Below are positions 17,213 to 27,118 of a stretch of 64,000 bases of DNA, one piece after another (position 1 is the stretch's first letter; the number at the start of each line of letters is the position of its first letter). The stretch is from Peribacillus kribbensis DSM 17871 (lineage in GTDB: Bacteria > Bacillota > Bacilli > Bacillales > DSM-1321). The notes below the pieces were generated by a model. That model did not search any database and was not told the origin of the DNA. It saw nothing but the letters and a program-made list of their open reading frames with translations. A program made the translations under genes and the position numbers. The DNA is taken from NCBI RefSeq assembly GCF_000430765.1, contig NZ_KE387237.1, positions 46,209-110,208 on the forward strand, given 5' to 3'.

Positions 17213-18061
17213 ATGGAAACATTGCAGGCAGGAGACTTTCAGCTTACATGGCTGGATGGAGGGGTGACCAATCTGGATGGAGGAGCCATGTTCGGGGTGG
17301 TTCCGAAACCATTATGGTCAAAAAAATATGCGGTAAATGAATTCAATCAAATCGAGCTGAGAACAGATCCAATTTTAATCCAAAAAGGTGGAAAGAACAT
17401 CCTTGTTGAAAGCGGTATCAACAAGGGGAAGCTGAGTGCTAAACAGCTTCGCAACTATGGAGTCACGCAGGAATCGAATCTGGAAGAGTCCTTGGAAGTG
17501 CTGGGTATCTCTCCGGAGGATATACATATAGTTTTGATGACTCATATGCATTTTGATCATGTCTGCGGACTTACGAAGCAGGATGAAACCGGGGCATGGA
17601 TTTCCGTTTTTAAACATGCGGAAATTATTACTTCCAGGGTGGAATGGGACGAAATGAGGAATCCGAATATCCGGTCTGTCAATACATACTGGCCGGAAAA
17701 CTGGGAAGCCATCGCCCACCAGGTAAAGACCTTTGAAGAGGAAAGAGAGATTATGGATGGACTAAAAATGGTCCATACTGGCGGACACAGTGACGGACAT
17801 TCCATTTTAGTCATGGAAAGTAAGGGAGAAACGCTGATTTATATGGCAGATTTAATGCCTACTCATGCACATTCCAATGTCCTGTGGGTTCTGGCTTATG
17901 ATGACTATCCGATGAAATCCATCGAACAAAAACAAAAATGGATGAAGTTCGGCCTTGAAAAGAATGCATGGTTTACTTTTTATCATGACGCAGTCTATAG
18001 GGCCGTTAAATGGGATGGGGAAGGTAAACAGATACTTAAAACTATCGAAAGAAAGAGATAG
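17213..18061 (+). CDS. ytnP: MBL-fold quorum-quenching lactonase YtnP
   Basis: A 282-residue metallo-beta-lactamase-fold hydrolase. The dizinc motif HxHxDH is at H111-M-H113-F-D115-H116 and a further ligand histidine is in [10 protein letters not shown]. subtilis YtnP breaks down acyl-homoserine lactones and inhibits streptomycin-related signalling of Streptomyces; the same activity is likely here but other lactones are possible. No signal peptide is seen. ATG 17213 is used rather than ATG 17198 because GGAGGG (17201-17206) lies between them and serves the later start. A strong terminator follows. Confidence 0.88.
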   Translation: METLQAGDFQLTWLDGGVTNLDGGAMFGVVPKPLWSKKYAVNEFNQIELRTDPILIQKGGKNILVESGINKGKLSAKQLRNYGVTQESNLEESLEVLGISPEDIHIVLMTHMHFDHVCGLTKQDETGAWISVFKHAEIITSRVEWDEMRNPNIRSVNTYWPENWEAIAHQVKTFEEEREIMDGLKMVHTGGHSDGHSILVMESKGETLIYMADLMPTHAHSNVLWVLAYDDYPMKSIEQKQKWMKFGLEKNAWFTFYHDAVYRAVKWDGEGKQILKTIERKR

Positions 18062-18070
18062 CCATATTAA

Positions 18071-18108
18071 AGAGGGGCCGGATTTAGTAAGAACCGGCCC
18101 CTCTTTTT
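18071..18108. terminator. Bidirectional terminator between ytnP and the PepSY-like gene
   Basis: AGAGGGGCCGG / CCGGCCCCTCT perfect stem, eleven-base loop, five T on the plus strand. Confidence 0.9.
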
Positions 18109-18116
18109 AATCTTTT

Positions 18117-18428
18117 CTATCTCGCGATTAATTCAATTATGCCTGCTGTTTTTGCGTCCGCTATGAATTCAAAGCTTTCTTGGCGGCCATTGGTGTTTTT
18201 GGTAATTCCTCCGCGGTAAACCTTATATGGCAAATCGTATTTTTCGTACATCTCCGGCTTCATTAAAATCCAGGAACCTTGAATTCTTCCATCAGTTTTT
18301 AACAGGGATTTTACGTGATTAAGAACCTTCTCAGGGGAAGCTTCAGATTTCTGATCCAAGGCCCGCCATAGTACAAAACCTGCGGCAAAGCCCGCCCCTA
18401 ATCCGGCACCAAAGGTTTTCCAGTTCAT
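18117..18428 (-). CDS. ytzB: Small membrane-anchored PepSY-like protein
   Basis: A 103-residue protein with a glycine/alanine-rich N-terminal membrane segment (FGAGLGAGFAAGFVLW, residues 6-21) and a soluble remainder that looks like a single PepSY-type fold (VLNHVKSLLKTDGRIQGSW ... YKVYRGGI ... FEFIADAKTAGIIEL). Such domains occur in peptidase propeptides and in membrane proteins thought to restrain proteases. B. subtilis YtzB, near ytoP, appears to be the counterpart; I am only fairly sure of that name. It is convergent with ytnP and divergent from ytoP. Confidence 0.68.
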   Translation of the reverse strand: MNWKTFGAGLGAGFAAGFVLWRALDQKSEASPEKVLNHVKSLLKTDGRIQGSWILMKPEMYEKYDLPYKVYRGGITKNTNGRQESFEFIADAKTAGIIELIAR

Positions 18429-18624
18429 ATTGCACCCCGATTCAAGTAGATAAGCTGCTTTATCCTCCGAAGCATTTGGACAGCGTTCGCCTAAAGCAGC
18501 TGAATATTATTATAATCAAGTATAACAGGAATGTTTATACTATGTAGAACAATATTCTGGTAGGGATTCATAAATTTCTGTAAAATTGCAAAGTACATAA
18601 TCTTTAATGAATGGGGTCTTTTGA

Positions 18625-19698
18625 ATGAACCAGGAAACATTATCTCTTTTTAAGACATTGACAGAGCTGCCGGGAGCGCCCGGAAATGAATATTTAGTGC
18701 GCGATTTTATGAGATCGGAATTGGAAAAGTATTCTGACGAAATGGTGCAGGATAAGCTTGGCAGCATCTTTGGAGTCAAAAAAGGAAAAGAAGGAGATCC
18801 GGTTGTAATGGTTGCCGGACATATGGATGAAGTCGGCTTCATGGTAACGGGAATCACTGATAATGGAATGATCAAGTTTCAGCCGCTTGGAGGATGGTGG
18901 AGCCAGGTATTATTGGCCCAGAGAGTTCAGGTCATAACGGATAATGGCCCTGTTATCGGGGTGGTTGGTTCGATTCCTCCTCATTTACTTGGAGATGCAC
19001 AGAGAAATACACCGATGGATATGAAAAATATGCTGGTTGATATTGGCGCGGATGATAGGGAAGATGTAAAGAAAATGGGAGTCAAGCCCGGTCAGCAGAT
19101 TGTTCCGGTTTCACCATTTACACCGCTCGCAAACGAAAAGAAGATTTTGGCAAAAGCCTGGGATAACCGTTATGGCTGCGGCCTTTCAATTGAATTAATG
19201 AAGGAGCTGAAGGATATATCCCTGCCGAATACCCTGTATTCAGGTGCGACCGTCCAGGAGGAAGTGGGCCTGAGAGGGGCAAAAACAGCCGCCAATTTAA
19301 TCAAGCCTGATATTTTTTACGCGCTTGATGCGAGCCCTGCAAATGACATGAGCGGAAATCCAAATGAATTCGGCCAGCTTGGCAAAGGAGTATTGCTAAG
19401 AATCTTAGACCGTACGATGGTCATGCACAGAGGAATGAGGGAGTTTATCCTGGAAACAGCGGAAGACAACCATATTCCTTACCAATATTTTGTATCACCA
19501 GGCGGCACGGATGCTGGAAGTGTCCACCTTGCGGGTGAAGGAGTTCCAAGTGCCGTAATCGGCATTTGCTCCCGTTATATCCATACATCAGGATCCATCC
19601 TGCATATCGATGACTATGCAGCAGCAAAGGAACTGCTTGTGAAGCTTGTAAAGAGCACGGACCGGACAACTGTAGAAACCATCCATAAAAATGTCTGA
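18625..19698 (+). CDS. ytoP: M42-family aminopeptidase YtoP
   Basis: The 357-residue cytosolic metallo-aminopeptidase carries the M42 dizinc residues: H66 and D68 in [11 protein letters not shown]180 in [10 protein letters not shown], the catalytic E212 with E213 in [11 protein letters not shown]235 in YALDASP and H320 in RYIHTSG. These enzymes form dodecamers that trim peptides from the N-terminus. Its position before ytpP matches B. subtilis. The ribosome binding site before ATG 18625 is weak (GGGG, 9-10 bases away). Confidence 0.92.
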   Translation: MNQETLSLFKTLTELPGAPGNEYLVRDFMRSELEKYSDEMVQDKLGSIFGVKKGKEGDPVVMVAGHMDEVGFMVTGITDNGMIKFQPLGGWWSQVLLAQRVQVITDNGPVIGVVGSIPPHLLGDAQRNTPMDMKNMLVDIGADDREDVKKMGVKPGQQIVPVSPFTPLANEKKILAKAWDNRYGCGLSIELMKELKDISLPNTLYSGATVQEEVGLRGAKTAANLIKPDIFYALDASPANDMSGNPNEFGQLGKGVLLRILDRTMVMHRGMREFILETAEDNHIPYQYFVSPGGTDAGSVHLAGEGVPSAVIGICSRYIHTSGSILHIDDYAAAKELLVKLVKSTDRTTVETIHKNV

Positions 19699-19715
19699 CA
19701 GATGTCAACTAAATG

Positions 19716-19747
19716 TGGGGAGGGCCTGGGGCCGTCCCGCTTTTTTG
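19716..19747 (+). terminator. Probable terminator of ytoP
   Basis: GGGAGGGCC / GGCCGTCCC imperfect stem with a short loop, then GCTTTTTT. Confidence 0.7.
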
Positions 19748-19766
19748 CAGAGAGGAGAGGTTTTAA

Positions 19767-20285
19767 GTGAAAAAGGCTGCAATAGGAAGTAAGAATCCAA
19801 TGAAAGTCAAGGCTGTAAAGGATGTTCTGGACGAGTTTGAAATTCTGTCCATGGAAGCAAAATCCGGTGTGTCAGAGCAGCCCTTATCGGATGAAGAAAC
19901 GATTACCGGTGCGATTAACCGGGCCAAACAATGTGTGGATGAGCTTCAGGCAGAAATCGGATTCGGGCTTGAGGGCGGTGTCCTGCAGACAGAAAGAGGC
20001 GTTTTTTTATGCAATTGGGGAGCACTTGCCTCTAAGGGCGGCGAAGTTTTCATCGCAGGCGGGGCCAGGATTCCGCTGCCAGAAGAGATTGGAAAAAGAC
20101 TTATGAACGGTGAAGAATTAGGGCCTATTATGAACGATTATACAGAGCGCCATAATGTAAGTAAAAAGGAAGGAGCGATTGGCGTTTTTACGAATGAACG
20201 GATCGTTCGGTCGGACATGTTCAGCCACATTGTTTCCCTGCTCCTTGGACAATATGAATACAGCAAAAAACTAAACCATGGATAA
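19767..20285 (+). CDS. DUF84 (YjjX-type) inosine/xanthosine triphosphatase-like protein
   Basis: A 172-residue protein starting KKAAIGSKNPMKVKAVKDV, the N-terminal (S/T)xNxxK phosphate-binding element shared by Maf/HAM1-like nucleotide triphosphatases; FGLEGGV near 71 and GPIMNDYTERHNVSKKEGAIG near 118-138 are typical of DUF84. E. coli YjjX hydrolyses ITP and XTP and helps clean the nucleotide pool; the same is likely here. GTG 19767 follows AGGAGAGG. Two stacked hairpins lie downstream. I cannot assign a Bacillus gene name with confidence. Confidence 0.78.
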   Translation: MKKAAIGSKNPMKVKAVKDVLDEFEILSMEAKSGVSEQPLSDEETITGAINRAKQCVDELQAEIGFGLEGGVLQTERGVFLCNWGALASKGGEVFIAGGARIPLPEEIGKRLMNGEELGPIMNDYTERHNVSKKEGAIGVFTNERIVRSDMFSHIVSLLLGQYEYSKKLNHG

Positions 20286-20295
20286 TTTCTAAGGG

Positions 20296-20330
20296 CAGTC
20301 ATCCAGGATAGCGGATGGCTTCCCTTTTTG
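20296..20330 (+). terminator. Terminator of the DUF84 gene
   Basis: AGTCATCC / GGATGGCT stem (one G-T pair), eight-base loop, then TCCCTTTTT. Confidence 0.7.
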
Positions 20331-20358
20331 CAGGGGCTGTGCCACTGCAAAAAGGGAA
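20320..20358. repeat. Perfect 14-base inverted repeat
   Basis: TTCCCTTTTTGCAG (20320-20333) and its exact inverse (20345-20358) around an eleven-base loop. The left arm contains the T tract of the preceding terminator, so the two structures adjoin. No T run follows. Confidence 0.7.
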
Positions 20359-20462
20359 GAAAGATCTTAATAAAAAGTATGCCAGCTGTGTAATAATAAG
20401 GAAGAGGCAGCGCCTGCAATGGGCGGGGAGGGTTACGATATAAAGCGGGTTACACATAGCAG

Positions 20463-20500
20463 ATCAGCTTTTTAGGAGGCTTACTTCCCCTAAAGCTGAT
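20463..20500. other. Hairpin upstream of the ytpP promoter
   Basis: ATCAGCTTTTTAGG can pair with CCTAAAGCTGAT (one or two unpaired bases). No T tract and no gene nearby; role unknown. Confidence 0.4.
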
Positions 20501-20519
20501 TTATAGTCGAAGCAAAGCT

Positions 20520-20548
20520 TTGATGATAGAATCAAGATATGATATAAC
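20520..20548 (+). promoter_or_regulatory. Sigma-A promoter of ytpPQ
   Basis: TTGATG (20520-20525), 17 bases, TATAAC (20543-20548). Predicted start near 20555, giving a 5' UTR of about 190 bases that includes repeat copy B. Confidence 0.55.
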
Positions 20549-20593
20549 GATATTTATAAGAAAGACTTTTTTATGAAAATCGTTGATACGATA

Positions 20594-20705
20594 GGTTGAT
20601 TGGAGTGGCTGCTAGGCTCCTGCGGGATTAGCGGGACAGGTGAAGCTGGAGATGGCACACCGCCCGTCCAGCGGAAAGTGAGCATCCTGGAAGCGGAAAT
20701 CAACC
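20594..20705 (+). repeat. Interspersed palindromic repeat, copy B
   Basis: About 112 bases with inverted ends GGTTGATT / AATCAACC and the shared core CTCCTGCGGGATTAGCGG (from 20617). It lies inside the predicted ytpP 5' UTR. Confidence 0.8.
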
Positions 20706-20743
20706 CCTTATTAATAGCCTAAAAAACCTGAAGGGGAATAAAT

Positions 20744-21055
20744 ATGAAAAAATTAGAATCCATGGAACAATATGAAGAACTAAAAAATCAAGGGAAAACC
20801 ATCTTTTTATTTTCTGCGGACTGGTGTCCGGACTGCAGATTTATAGAACCTTTTCTACCTGAAGTTGAAGAGAAGTTTCCTGAATTCACATTTGTCTATG
20901 TAGACCGGGATGACTTCCTTGAGGTTTGTGCCGCGAATGACGTATTCGGCATTCCGAGCTTCGTTGCATATGAAGAAGGAAAAGTGCTTGGGAGATTTGT
21001 GAATAAAGACCGGAAAACCCAGGAACAGATTGAAAGCTTCATTCAATCCCTGTAA
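20744..21055 (+). CDS. ytpP: Thioredoxin-like protein YtpP
   Basis: A 103-residue thioredoxin fold with active site DWCPDCRF (C28, C31; CPDC rather than the standard CGPC), then PFLPEVEEKFPEFTFVYVDRDD and the cis-proline segment GIPSFVAYEEG. The changed dipeptide alters redox potential, so it may work as a reductase for a specific partner rather than general thioredoxin. It is cytosolic. The ytpP-ytpQ order matches B. subtilis. GAAGGGG precedes ATG 20744. Confidence 0.88.
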   Translation: MKKLESMEQYEELKNQGKTIFLFSADWCPDCRFIEPFLPEVEEKFPEFTFVYVDRDDFLEVCAANDVFGIPSFVAYEEGKVLGRFVNKDRKTQEQIESFIQSL

Positions 21056-21163
21056 TTCTCTGAAAAATTGGATGTAAAGGCAGCAGGGGACTATGGACCC
21101 TGTCCATTTTTCCCCCGCCGATAATCGGATGGGGGAATTTCATTTACGCGGGGAGGCGTCCAC

Positions 21164-21979
21164 ATGAAGATGTCAGGAATTAAAATGAAAAATATATTGA
21201 CGGAAAAACTCAAAAGCCCGGAAAGGACCTTTGAGTATAATAAGGAAAAGGAAACTCTTAGGATTACCAACACGAAAACAGGAAAAGGGATAACGATTTC
21301 TCTGCCGGGCATTATCGCCGGATGGGAGCAGAAAGCTGAAAAGGCCGTGGAAGAGGTTGTTTATTATGTGAATGAAGGGCTTGCCGTTATGGGTGAATCT
21401 CATATCCTTGAAGGAAATGAGAAGAAAATCCTGCCGGTCATACGTTCTACCTCCTTTCCTAATGAATCAAAAGAAGGAGTTCCTTTCCTGTTTGACGAGC
21501 ATACGGCTGAAACGAGAATTTATTATGCGCTTGATCTTGGGAAAACGTATAGGCTTATTGACCAGGAATTAATCCAAAAAGAGGGATGGGAAATCGACCG
21601 GATTAAAGAGATTGCGGGATTTAATCTCCGGTCTCTATCCACTCAGCTGAAGGAAGACCGGGTCGCAGGGAATATCTTTTATTTTCTGAATACCAACGAC
21701 GGCTATGATGCCAGCAGGATATTAAATACTGCATGGCTTTCCCGGATGAAGGAACAAATCAATGGAACGATGGCGGCGGCTGTTCCTCATCAGGATGTAC
21801 TGATTATTGCAGATATACAAAACCAGACGGGATATGATGTTCTTGCCCAGATGGCCATGAGCTTTTTCGCGAATGGGCATGTACCGATAACGGCCCTTTC
21901 ATTTTTGTATGAGAACGGAGAATTGGAACCGATCTTTATCTTAGGCAGGAACCGTCCGGCGGAAGAAGAAAAGAAATGA
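21164..21979 (+). CDS. ytpQ: DUF1444 (UPF0354) protein YtpQ
   Basis: A 271-residue soluble protein beginning [16 protein letters not shown] with GGGGAGG 7 bases upstream. The middle and end read [16 protein letters not shown] and [35 protein letters not shown], features of the DUF1444 family of conserved Firmicute proteins. Its function is unknown. It lies 108 bases behind ytpP with no terminator between, so the two are probably cotranscribed. In B. subtilis ytpR follows directly; here there is a terminator and a long gap instead. Confidence 0.85.
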   Translation: MKMSGIKMKNILTEKLKSPERTFEYNKEKETLRITNTKTGKGITISLPGIIAGWEQKAEKAVEEVVYYVNEGLAVMGESHILEGNEKKILPVIRSTSFPNESKEGVPFLFDEHTAETRIYYALDLGKTYRLIDQELIQKEGWEIDRIKEIAGFNLRSLSTQLKEDRVAGNIFYFLNTNDGYDASRILNTAWLSRMKEQINGTMAAAVPHQDVLIIADIQNQTGYDVLAQMAMSFFANGHVPITALSFLYENGELEPIFILGRNRPAEEEKK

Positions 21980-21999
21980 GCCTGAATACAGCAGAAAGT

Positions 22000-22026
22000 C
22001 CCGCCGCTTACCCGGCGGTTTTTTTC
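22000..22026 (+). terminator. Terminator of ytpPQ
   Basis: CCGCCG / CGGCGG stem with a six-base loop, followed by seven T. Confidence 0.85.
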
Positions 22027-22456
22027 GTTCTTCTTTTTTGATAGATCAATAAAAATGAAATTATGCCGAAATATGTAAAGCAAGGGTGCATTTTCAAAAA
22101 AGAAGAGGCTATTGGCTCAGTTTGAAGAAATGGAGAAAAGGGAACTGTCATTAAGGGGGTATAGGTGCAGTCCTCCGGGAAAAAACCCCTATTTTCTCCC
22201 ATTCTCTACATAGATTTTACTAATCTTATTTTTTTGCTCGAAATTTTGATAATTACTGTTAAACTATAAAAAAGCGGCTATTCTAGAAGCAATGTAAATA
22301 GAAGTCTTCTTTGGCTGAAGGAGAGCATAGCCCTTAAGCCCATAGATGTTTTTGTCAAAAAATGAACGACCCGTTATAAGGGGCCCTGGGCATTAGAATC
22401 AGGGATATCCATATGAATGAACAATGCATACTTAATGACTAAGAATAAAGAAAAGA
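22027..22456. other. Gap where ytpR would be expected
   Basis: 430 AT-rich bases between ytpQ and sftA. AGGGG (from 22155) can pair with CCCCT (near 22187); otherwise nothing. No ytpR remnant, ORF or strong promoter was recognised. Confidence 0.45.
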
Positions 22457-22465
22457 GTGATTTCG

Positions 22466-25234
22466 TTGAAGTGGCTGATAAAAAAGCTTTCCAAACTTTT
22501 TCAGCATGAAGAAGAAATAATTGAAGTAGAGGAAATCATTGTGGATGATTCCATTGAGGCGGAAGAGCTTCACCGGAAAATTGAGGAAGCTAAGCTGAAG
22601 GTCAAGAACAGTAATCCCGAGAAGCATTCCCTGGCTTCCTTCCATGTACCTGATGTGGAGGAGCCGCCTGTTGAAGCCGTGAGAAACCACAAACCCATCA
22701 TCCCTATTATTAATCCCTCGACTCAAAGCAGGGAAGTGGATGCCAAGATATCCTATCAATATCCAAAAGGGAACTTCAGGTTTCCTGTTGAGATCGAAAC
22801 AGGAAGCAAAAAACCGAGGAGAACCGGTACAAGCCGGAATATTTCAACAGAACCGCCGCGCACTGTCACCCGGGAAACCAAACAGCCGGTTAAACGCGAG
22901 TACAAAAATGCAAATAAGGAGAGAGACGCTGATCTGTCTGAAAAGAAACGGCCATTCCGCCCGACGGAAATTCCTTCTCCCATTTACGGCTTCAAACAAA
23001 GGCCGGATAAACAGGAGCTTCCATCAAATCCGTATGGAGGGCAGCCTCAAGACCGCTCTCCGCTTGATCGAATCGGGAACAGCACCCTGGATTATATGGA
23101 TATTTCTCATAAGATCCATATTGCCTCTGCCAAAAAGAGTGTCACCAGGTCACCTGAGACAAAAAAAATGGCTGCTGAACAGCCATCCCGTCTTGAAGGG
23201 AGTGAGGAAGAACATGAACACAGCCCCAGGCCTGTTTTAAATATGGATTCCGCTTTTCAGAATGAATCCATTCAGGTTGAACATCCAGAGGAATATCCAA
23301 TGGAAGAACCGGAAGCAGCTATAGAATCATTACCTTCAGCAGACTGGGAAGAGGAAGAAGTGGCGGATGAAGCTTGGGAAACCGAGAGCGCGGGAGCAGC
23401 TCTCCTCTTTCAGGACGAAGAGGAAGAATCGGGCCAGGACGCTTCAGCTGAGGTGGAACATAAGCAGGTGCAGGAATCGGCTTTTTTTAACGGAGAGCCT
23501 TTCGGCCATGAGGAGCAGAGGCCAGAGGCAAACCATAATCATCAGGAATACCCTGTTCAGGAACAGCAGCCACAGGATGCGCCGTCACCGGCAGAACCCA
23601 GAAAAGGAAAGACCATCCCTTTTAACGTGGTCATGTTAAAACAGGATAAAAAAAAATTAAATTCTAGGCCTGCTTCAGGCCATAACCAGGTATATCAAAA
23701 TACACCGGTCCTGCAAATGATGCCTAAAGCGGAAGCGAGGGAGGAGCGTCTTCCGGCAAAGGAAAGTGCCAGACAGGAAGAAGATGACTCCTATTCCCCT
23801 GCAGACACCCGTTATACACTGCCTTCCATCGATCTTCTGACTCCGGGGGCGCACGCTGAAAATGATGAGGACTGGCTATTTGAGCAATCTGAAATATTGA
23901 ATGAAACTCTGCTTAATTTCAATGTCAGGGCAAGAGTGGTAAATGTGACCCAAGGCCCGGCCGTTACACGTTTTGAAGTCCAGCCGGAACCGGGAGTAAA
24001 GGTAAATAAGGTGACAAACCTTACAGATGATATAAAACTGGCCATGGCAGCGCAGGATATAAGGCTTGAAGCACCAATACCTGGGAAGCACACTATAGGG
24101 ATTGAAATCCCCAATCGGAAAAGCAAACCGGTTTTCATCAGGGAAGTGCTGGAAAGTGACGCTTTTCGGATGAATGCTTCACCGATGGCCGTTGCTCTCG
24201 GGCTGGATATATCCGGAGAACCGATTGTGACGGATCTTAGGAAAATGCCGCATGGACTTATAGCGGGAGCTACAGGTTCAGGAAAGAGCGTCTGTATCAA
24301 TACCATGCTGGTCAGCCTGCTGTTTAAGGCTGCCCCGCATGAATTAAAGCTATTATTGATTGATCCAAAGATGGTGGAACTGGCACCATATAATCATATT
24401 CCCCATCTGGTCAGCCCTGTGATCACGGATGTAAAGGCGGCTACAGCCGCCTTGAAATGGGCAGTGGAGGAAATGGAACGAAGATATGAGCTATTCGCCC
24501 ACGCCGGGGTAAGGGATATAAACCGGTATAATGAAAAAGCCCAGGATGCCGGACAGCTTTCTCAAAAGCTTCCGATGATGCTGATCATTATTGACGAGCT
24601 GGCGGATCTGATGATGGTAGCCCCAGGAGAGGTGGAGGAAGCCATTTGCCGGATTGCCCAGAAGGCAAGAGCCTGCGGCATCCACTTGATTCTTGCTACC
24701 CAGAGGCCCTCGGTGGATGTCATTACGGGATTGATTAAGGCCAATATACCTACAAGAATTGCTTTTTCCGTTTCCTCCCAGGTGGATTCTAGAACGATCA
24801 TCGATACGGCAGGTGCAGAAAAGCTCCTTGGCCGGGGAGACATGCTTTTTGCGGAAAATGGTTCTTCCAAAACAGTAAGAATTCAAGGGACTTTTGTATC
24901 GGATGATGAAATCGACCAGGTCGTTCAGCATGTTAAATGGGAACAAGAGCCCCAGTATTTATTTGAACAGGAAGAACTTCTGAAAAAAACACAGATTGCA
25001 GATGAGGCTGATGAGCTCTTCCTGGAAGCCTGTGAATTTGTGGTAAATCAGAGTGTCGCATCAGCCTCAAGTCTCCAGAGGCGGTTCCATATCGGGTATA
25101 ACCGGGCTTCCCGTCTGATTGAAATGATGGAAACGAAAGGAATCATTTCGGAAGCTAGGGGAAGCAAGCCCAGGGACGTCCTGATCTCTGAAGATGAACT
25201 TGAATACCTGCAAACCACGAATACCATGGTGTAA
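22466..25234 (+). CDS. sftA: DNA translocase SftA (FtsK/SpoIIIE family)
   Basis: About 922 residues. A short N-terminal part without real membrane helices, a long charged and proline/glutamine-rich linker (about 30-430), then the motor: Walker A GATGSGKS (601-608), Walker B LIIIDELADLMM, FILATQRPSVDVI-type sensor, and a C-terminal gamma winged helix (SSLQRRFHIGYNRASRLIEMME). The lack of four N-terminal helices separates SftA from SpoIIIE. SftA moves chromosome ends away from the closing septum. TTG 22466 is preferred because AAAGAGTGA (22453-22460) lies just before it; GTG 22457 overlaps that site. A hairpin overlaps the stop codon. Confidence 0.92.
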   Translation: MKWLIKKLSKLFQHEEEIIEVEEIIVDDSIEAEELHRKIEEAKLKVKNSNPEKHSLASFHVPDVEEPPVEAVRNHKPIIPIINPSTQSREVDAKISYQYPKGNFRFPVEIETGSKKPRRTGTSRNISTEPPRTVTRETKQPVKREYKNANKERDADLSEKKRPFRPTEIPSPIYGFKQRPDKQELPSNPYGGQPQDRSPLDRIGNSTLDYMDISHKIHIASAKKSVTRSPETKKMAAEQPSRLEGSEEEHEHSPRPVLNMDSAFQNESIQVEHPEEYPMEEPEAAIESLPSADWEEEEVADEAWETESAGAALLFQDEEEESGQDASAEVEHKQVQESAFFNGEPFGHEEQRPEANHNHQEYPVQEQQPQDAPSPAEPRKGKTIPFNVVMLKQDKKKLNSRPASGHNQVYQNTPVLQMMPKAEAREERLPAKESARQEEDDSYSPADTRYTLPSIDLLTPGAHAENDEDWLFEQSEILNETLLNFNVRARVVNVTQGPAVTRFEVQPEPGVKVNKVTNLTDDIKLAMAAQDIRLEAPIPGKHTIGIEIPNRKSKPVFIREVLESDAFRMNASPMAVALGLDISGEPIVTDLRKMPHGLIAGATGSGKSVCINTMLVSLLFKAAPHELKLLLIDPKMVELAPYNHIPHLVSPVITDVKAATAALKWAVEEMERRYELFAHAGVRDINRYNEKAQDAGQLSQKLPMMLIIIDELADLMMVAPGEVEEAICRIAQKARACGIHLILATQRPSVDVITGLIKANIPTRIAFSVSSQVDSRTIIDTAGAEKLLGRGDMLFAENGSSKTVRIQGTFVSDDEIDQVVQHVKWEQEPQYLFEQEELLKKTQIADEADELFLEACEFVVNQSVASASSLQRRFHIGYNRASRLIEMMETKGIISEARGSKPRDVLISEDELEYLQTTNTMV

Positions 25235-25250
25235 AATCATGGTATTTCTT
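25219..25250 (+). terminator. Terminator overlapping the sftA stop
   Basis: AATACCATG / CATGGTATT stem with a nine-base loop holding the stop codon, then TTCTT. Confidence 0.7.
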
Positions 25251-25386
25251 CTGGCTGAGGGAATCACCGCGAGAATGAAATCTTCCCGTTTCTTCCCAGC
25301 ACATAAAAAATGGGCAGTTGGTCCTTGATTTTGAACACCGTTTATGGGAGATGTATATACTATCGTATAACCATCTAAAGAACTAT

Positions 25387-25528
25387 TTGCTTTTTTGTGA
25401 TTAGAGATATAATATTCAAGAATATACGATTACTAAACAGCGGAATCCTTGGTGTTCGATAAGCAAAAATTGGAGAGACAATTCTTATGGTGCTTATCAT
25501 AGCTGTTCCTCATTTAAAATGGTATAAT
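25387..25528 (+). promoter_or_regulatory. AT-rich promoter region of murC
   Basis: Two TATAAT boxes, 25408-25413 (with TTGCTT 15 bases upstream) and 25523-25528 (no good -35), in the 400-base gap before murC. Either may start murC transcription. Nothing else was found in this gap. Confidence 0.35.
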
Positions 25529-25645
25529 AAAAAAGCTGTACTTAAAAAAACTATCCATATTTTTTATAGAAATTAATGGACATCTGTAGAAAAAAGATCA
25601 TATCTTTTACTGTCATACAGTAGACGATTGCTGGAGGTTCTCTTT

Positions 25646-26953
25646 ATGACTGTTTATCACTTTGTTGGAATAAAGGGGTCTGGGATGAGCGCGCTTGCCC
25701 AAATCCTGCATGACATGGACTATACTGTCCAGGGTTCTGATGTAGAGAAGCGCTTTTTTACCCAGGCTGGATTAGAAAGATCAGGAATTAAAATTCTTCC
25801 GTTTGATGCGGATAATATTACACCAGGCATGACCATCATCGCCGGTAATGCCTTTCCTGACAGCCATCAGGAAATTCAGAGAGCGATGGAGCTTGGCCTT
25901 CCTGTAGTCAGATATCATAAATTCCTAGGGGACTTTATGAAAAGCTTCACCAGTGTAGCTATTACTGGTGCGCATGGAAAGACATCCACTACCGGTCTCC
26001 TCGCCCATGTCATGCAGGGAGCTAAGCCCACCTCATTCCTGATTGGAGACGGTACGGGCAAAGGAAATAAAGAAGCGCAGTATTTTGTATTTGAAGCATG
26101 TGAATACCGGAGACATTTCTTATCCTATCATCCGGATTATGCCATCATGACAAACATTGACTTTGATCACCCTGATTATTTCTCAAGCGTGGAAGACGTA
26201 TTCCAGGCGTTCCAGGAGATGGCGCTTCAGGTAGGCAAGGGCATTATCGCCTGTGGTGACGATGAACAGCTGCAGCGTATACAAGCTAAAGTGCCTGTAT
26301 TATTTTATGGATTCAGCGCGGAAAATGATTTCCAGGCAAGGGGAGTCCAGACTACGTCTGAAGGAACTTCCTTTGAGGTTTATGTTCGCAATACGTACTA
26401 TGAATCTTTCTCCATTCCTTCCTATGGAAATCATAATGTATTGAATGCCCTGGCTGTAATTGCCCTTTGTCAATACGAGGATATTGATGTCGAAGTCGTC
26501 AAGGAACAGCTTAAATCCTTTACGGGGGTTAAACGCCGTTTCACTGAAAAGCAGCTGAATAAACAGGTAATCATTGATGATTATGCACATCATCCTACCG
26601 AAATAACTGCTACAATCGATTCAGCCAGAAAGAAATATCCAGGAAAGGAAATTGTGGCTGTATTCCAGCCGCATACCTTTACAAGAACCCAGACATTCCT
26701 GGCTGATTTCGCAGACAGCCTGAATCTGGCTGACAAAGTATACTTATGTGAAATTTTTGGTTCTGCCCGTGAAAACCAAGGAAAACTGTCCATAGAAGAC
26801 TTACGGGAAAAAGTACCTGGAGCAGAGCTGATCAATGAGGAAAATACAAGCCCTTTACTTTCCCACAATGACGCGGTGATTTTATTTATGGGAGCCGGGG
26901 ACATCCAAAAGTTCCAGGTTGCATATGAAAAATTGGTCCTTCAGGAAAGCTGA
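25646..26953 (+). CDS. murC: UDP-N-acetylmuramate--L-alanine ligase
   Basis: A 435-residue Mur ligase that adds L-alanine to UDP-MurNAc in the cytosol, the first peptide step of peptidoglycan synthesis. It has the N-terminal nucleotide fold [14 protein letters not shown] (residues 5-18), the ATP loop [11 protein letters not shown] (about 108-118), the [10 protein letters not shown] motif (about 148-157), and the C-terminal [10 protein letters not shown] and [12 protein letters not shown] 25646 has CTGGAGG upstream; an in-frame TTG at 25628 lies before that site and is rejected. The sftA-murC order matches B. subtilis. Confidence 0.96.
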   Translation: MTVYHFVGIKGSGMSALAQILHDMDYTVQGSDVEKRFFTQAGLERSGIKILPFDADNITPGMTIIAGNAFPDSHQEIQRAMELGLPVVRYHKFLGDFMKSFTSVAITGAHGKTSTTGLLAHVMQGAKPTSFLIGDGTGKGNKEAQYFVFEACEYRRHFLSYHPDYAIMTNIDFDHPDYFSSVEDVFQAFQEMALQVGKGIIACGDDEQLQRIQAKVPVLFYGFSAENDFQARGVQTTSEGTSFEVYVRNTYYESFSIPSYGNHNVLNALAVIALCQYEDIDVEVVKEQLKSFTGVKRRFTEKQLNKQVIIDDYAHHPTEITATIDSARKKYPGKEIVAVFQPHTFTRTQTFLADFADSLNLADKVYLCEIFGSARENQGKLSIEDLREKVPGAELINEENTSPLLSHNDAVILFMGAGDIQKFQVAYEKLVLQES

Positions 26954-26992
26954 AGGAAAGTAAAGGTTAATGCTGTCTTAAAGACAGCCTGG

Positions 26993-27040
26993 ACTGCAGG
27001 CGGACTCAGATGAAAATCGGGTCTGGCTGCAGTTTTTTTA
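26993..27040 (+). terminator. Terminator of murC
   Basis: ACTGCAG (26993-26999) / CTGCAGT (27027-27033) with further imperfect pairing inside, then seven T. Confidence 0.8.
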
Positions 27041-27118
27041 TCCCGAGGTAAAAAAGCAGCACGCGGGGCTGGCGGGGGATAATTATGATCCGGAATTTCA
27101 AATCCATGGTAAGTCCTT

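Noticed and set aside
22740..23639. Two plus-strand frames (166 and 90 codons) inside sftA
   Set aside because: They lie in the low-complexity charged linker of SftA in another frame; products are basic and arginine/serine-rich with no family.
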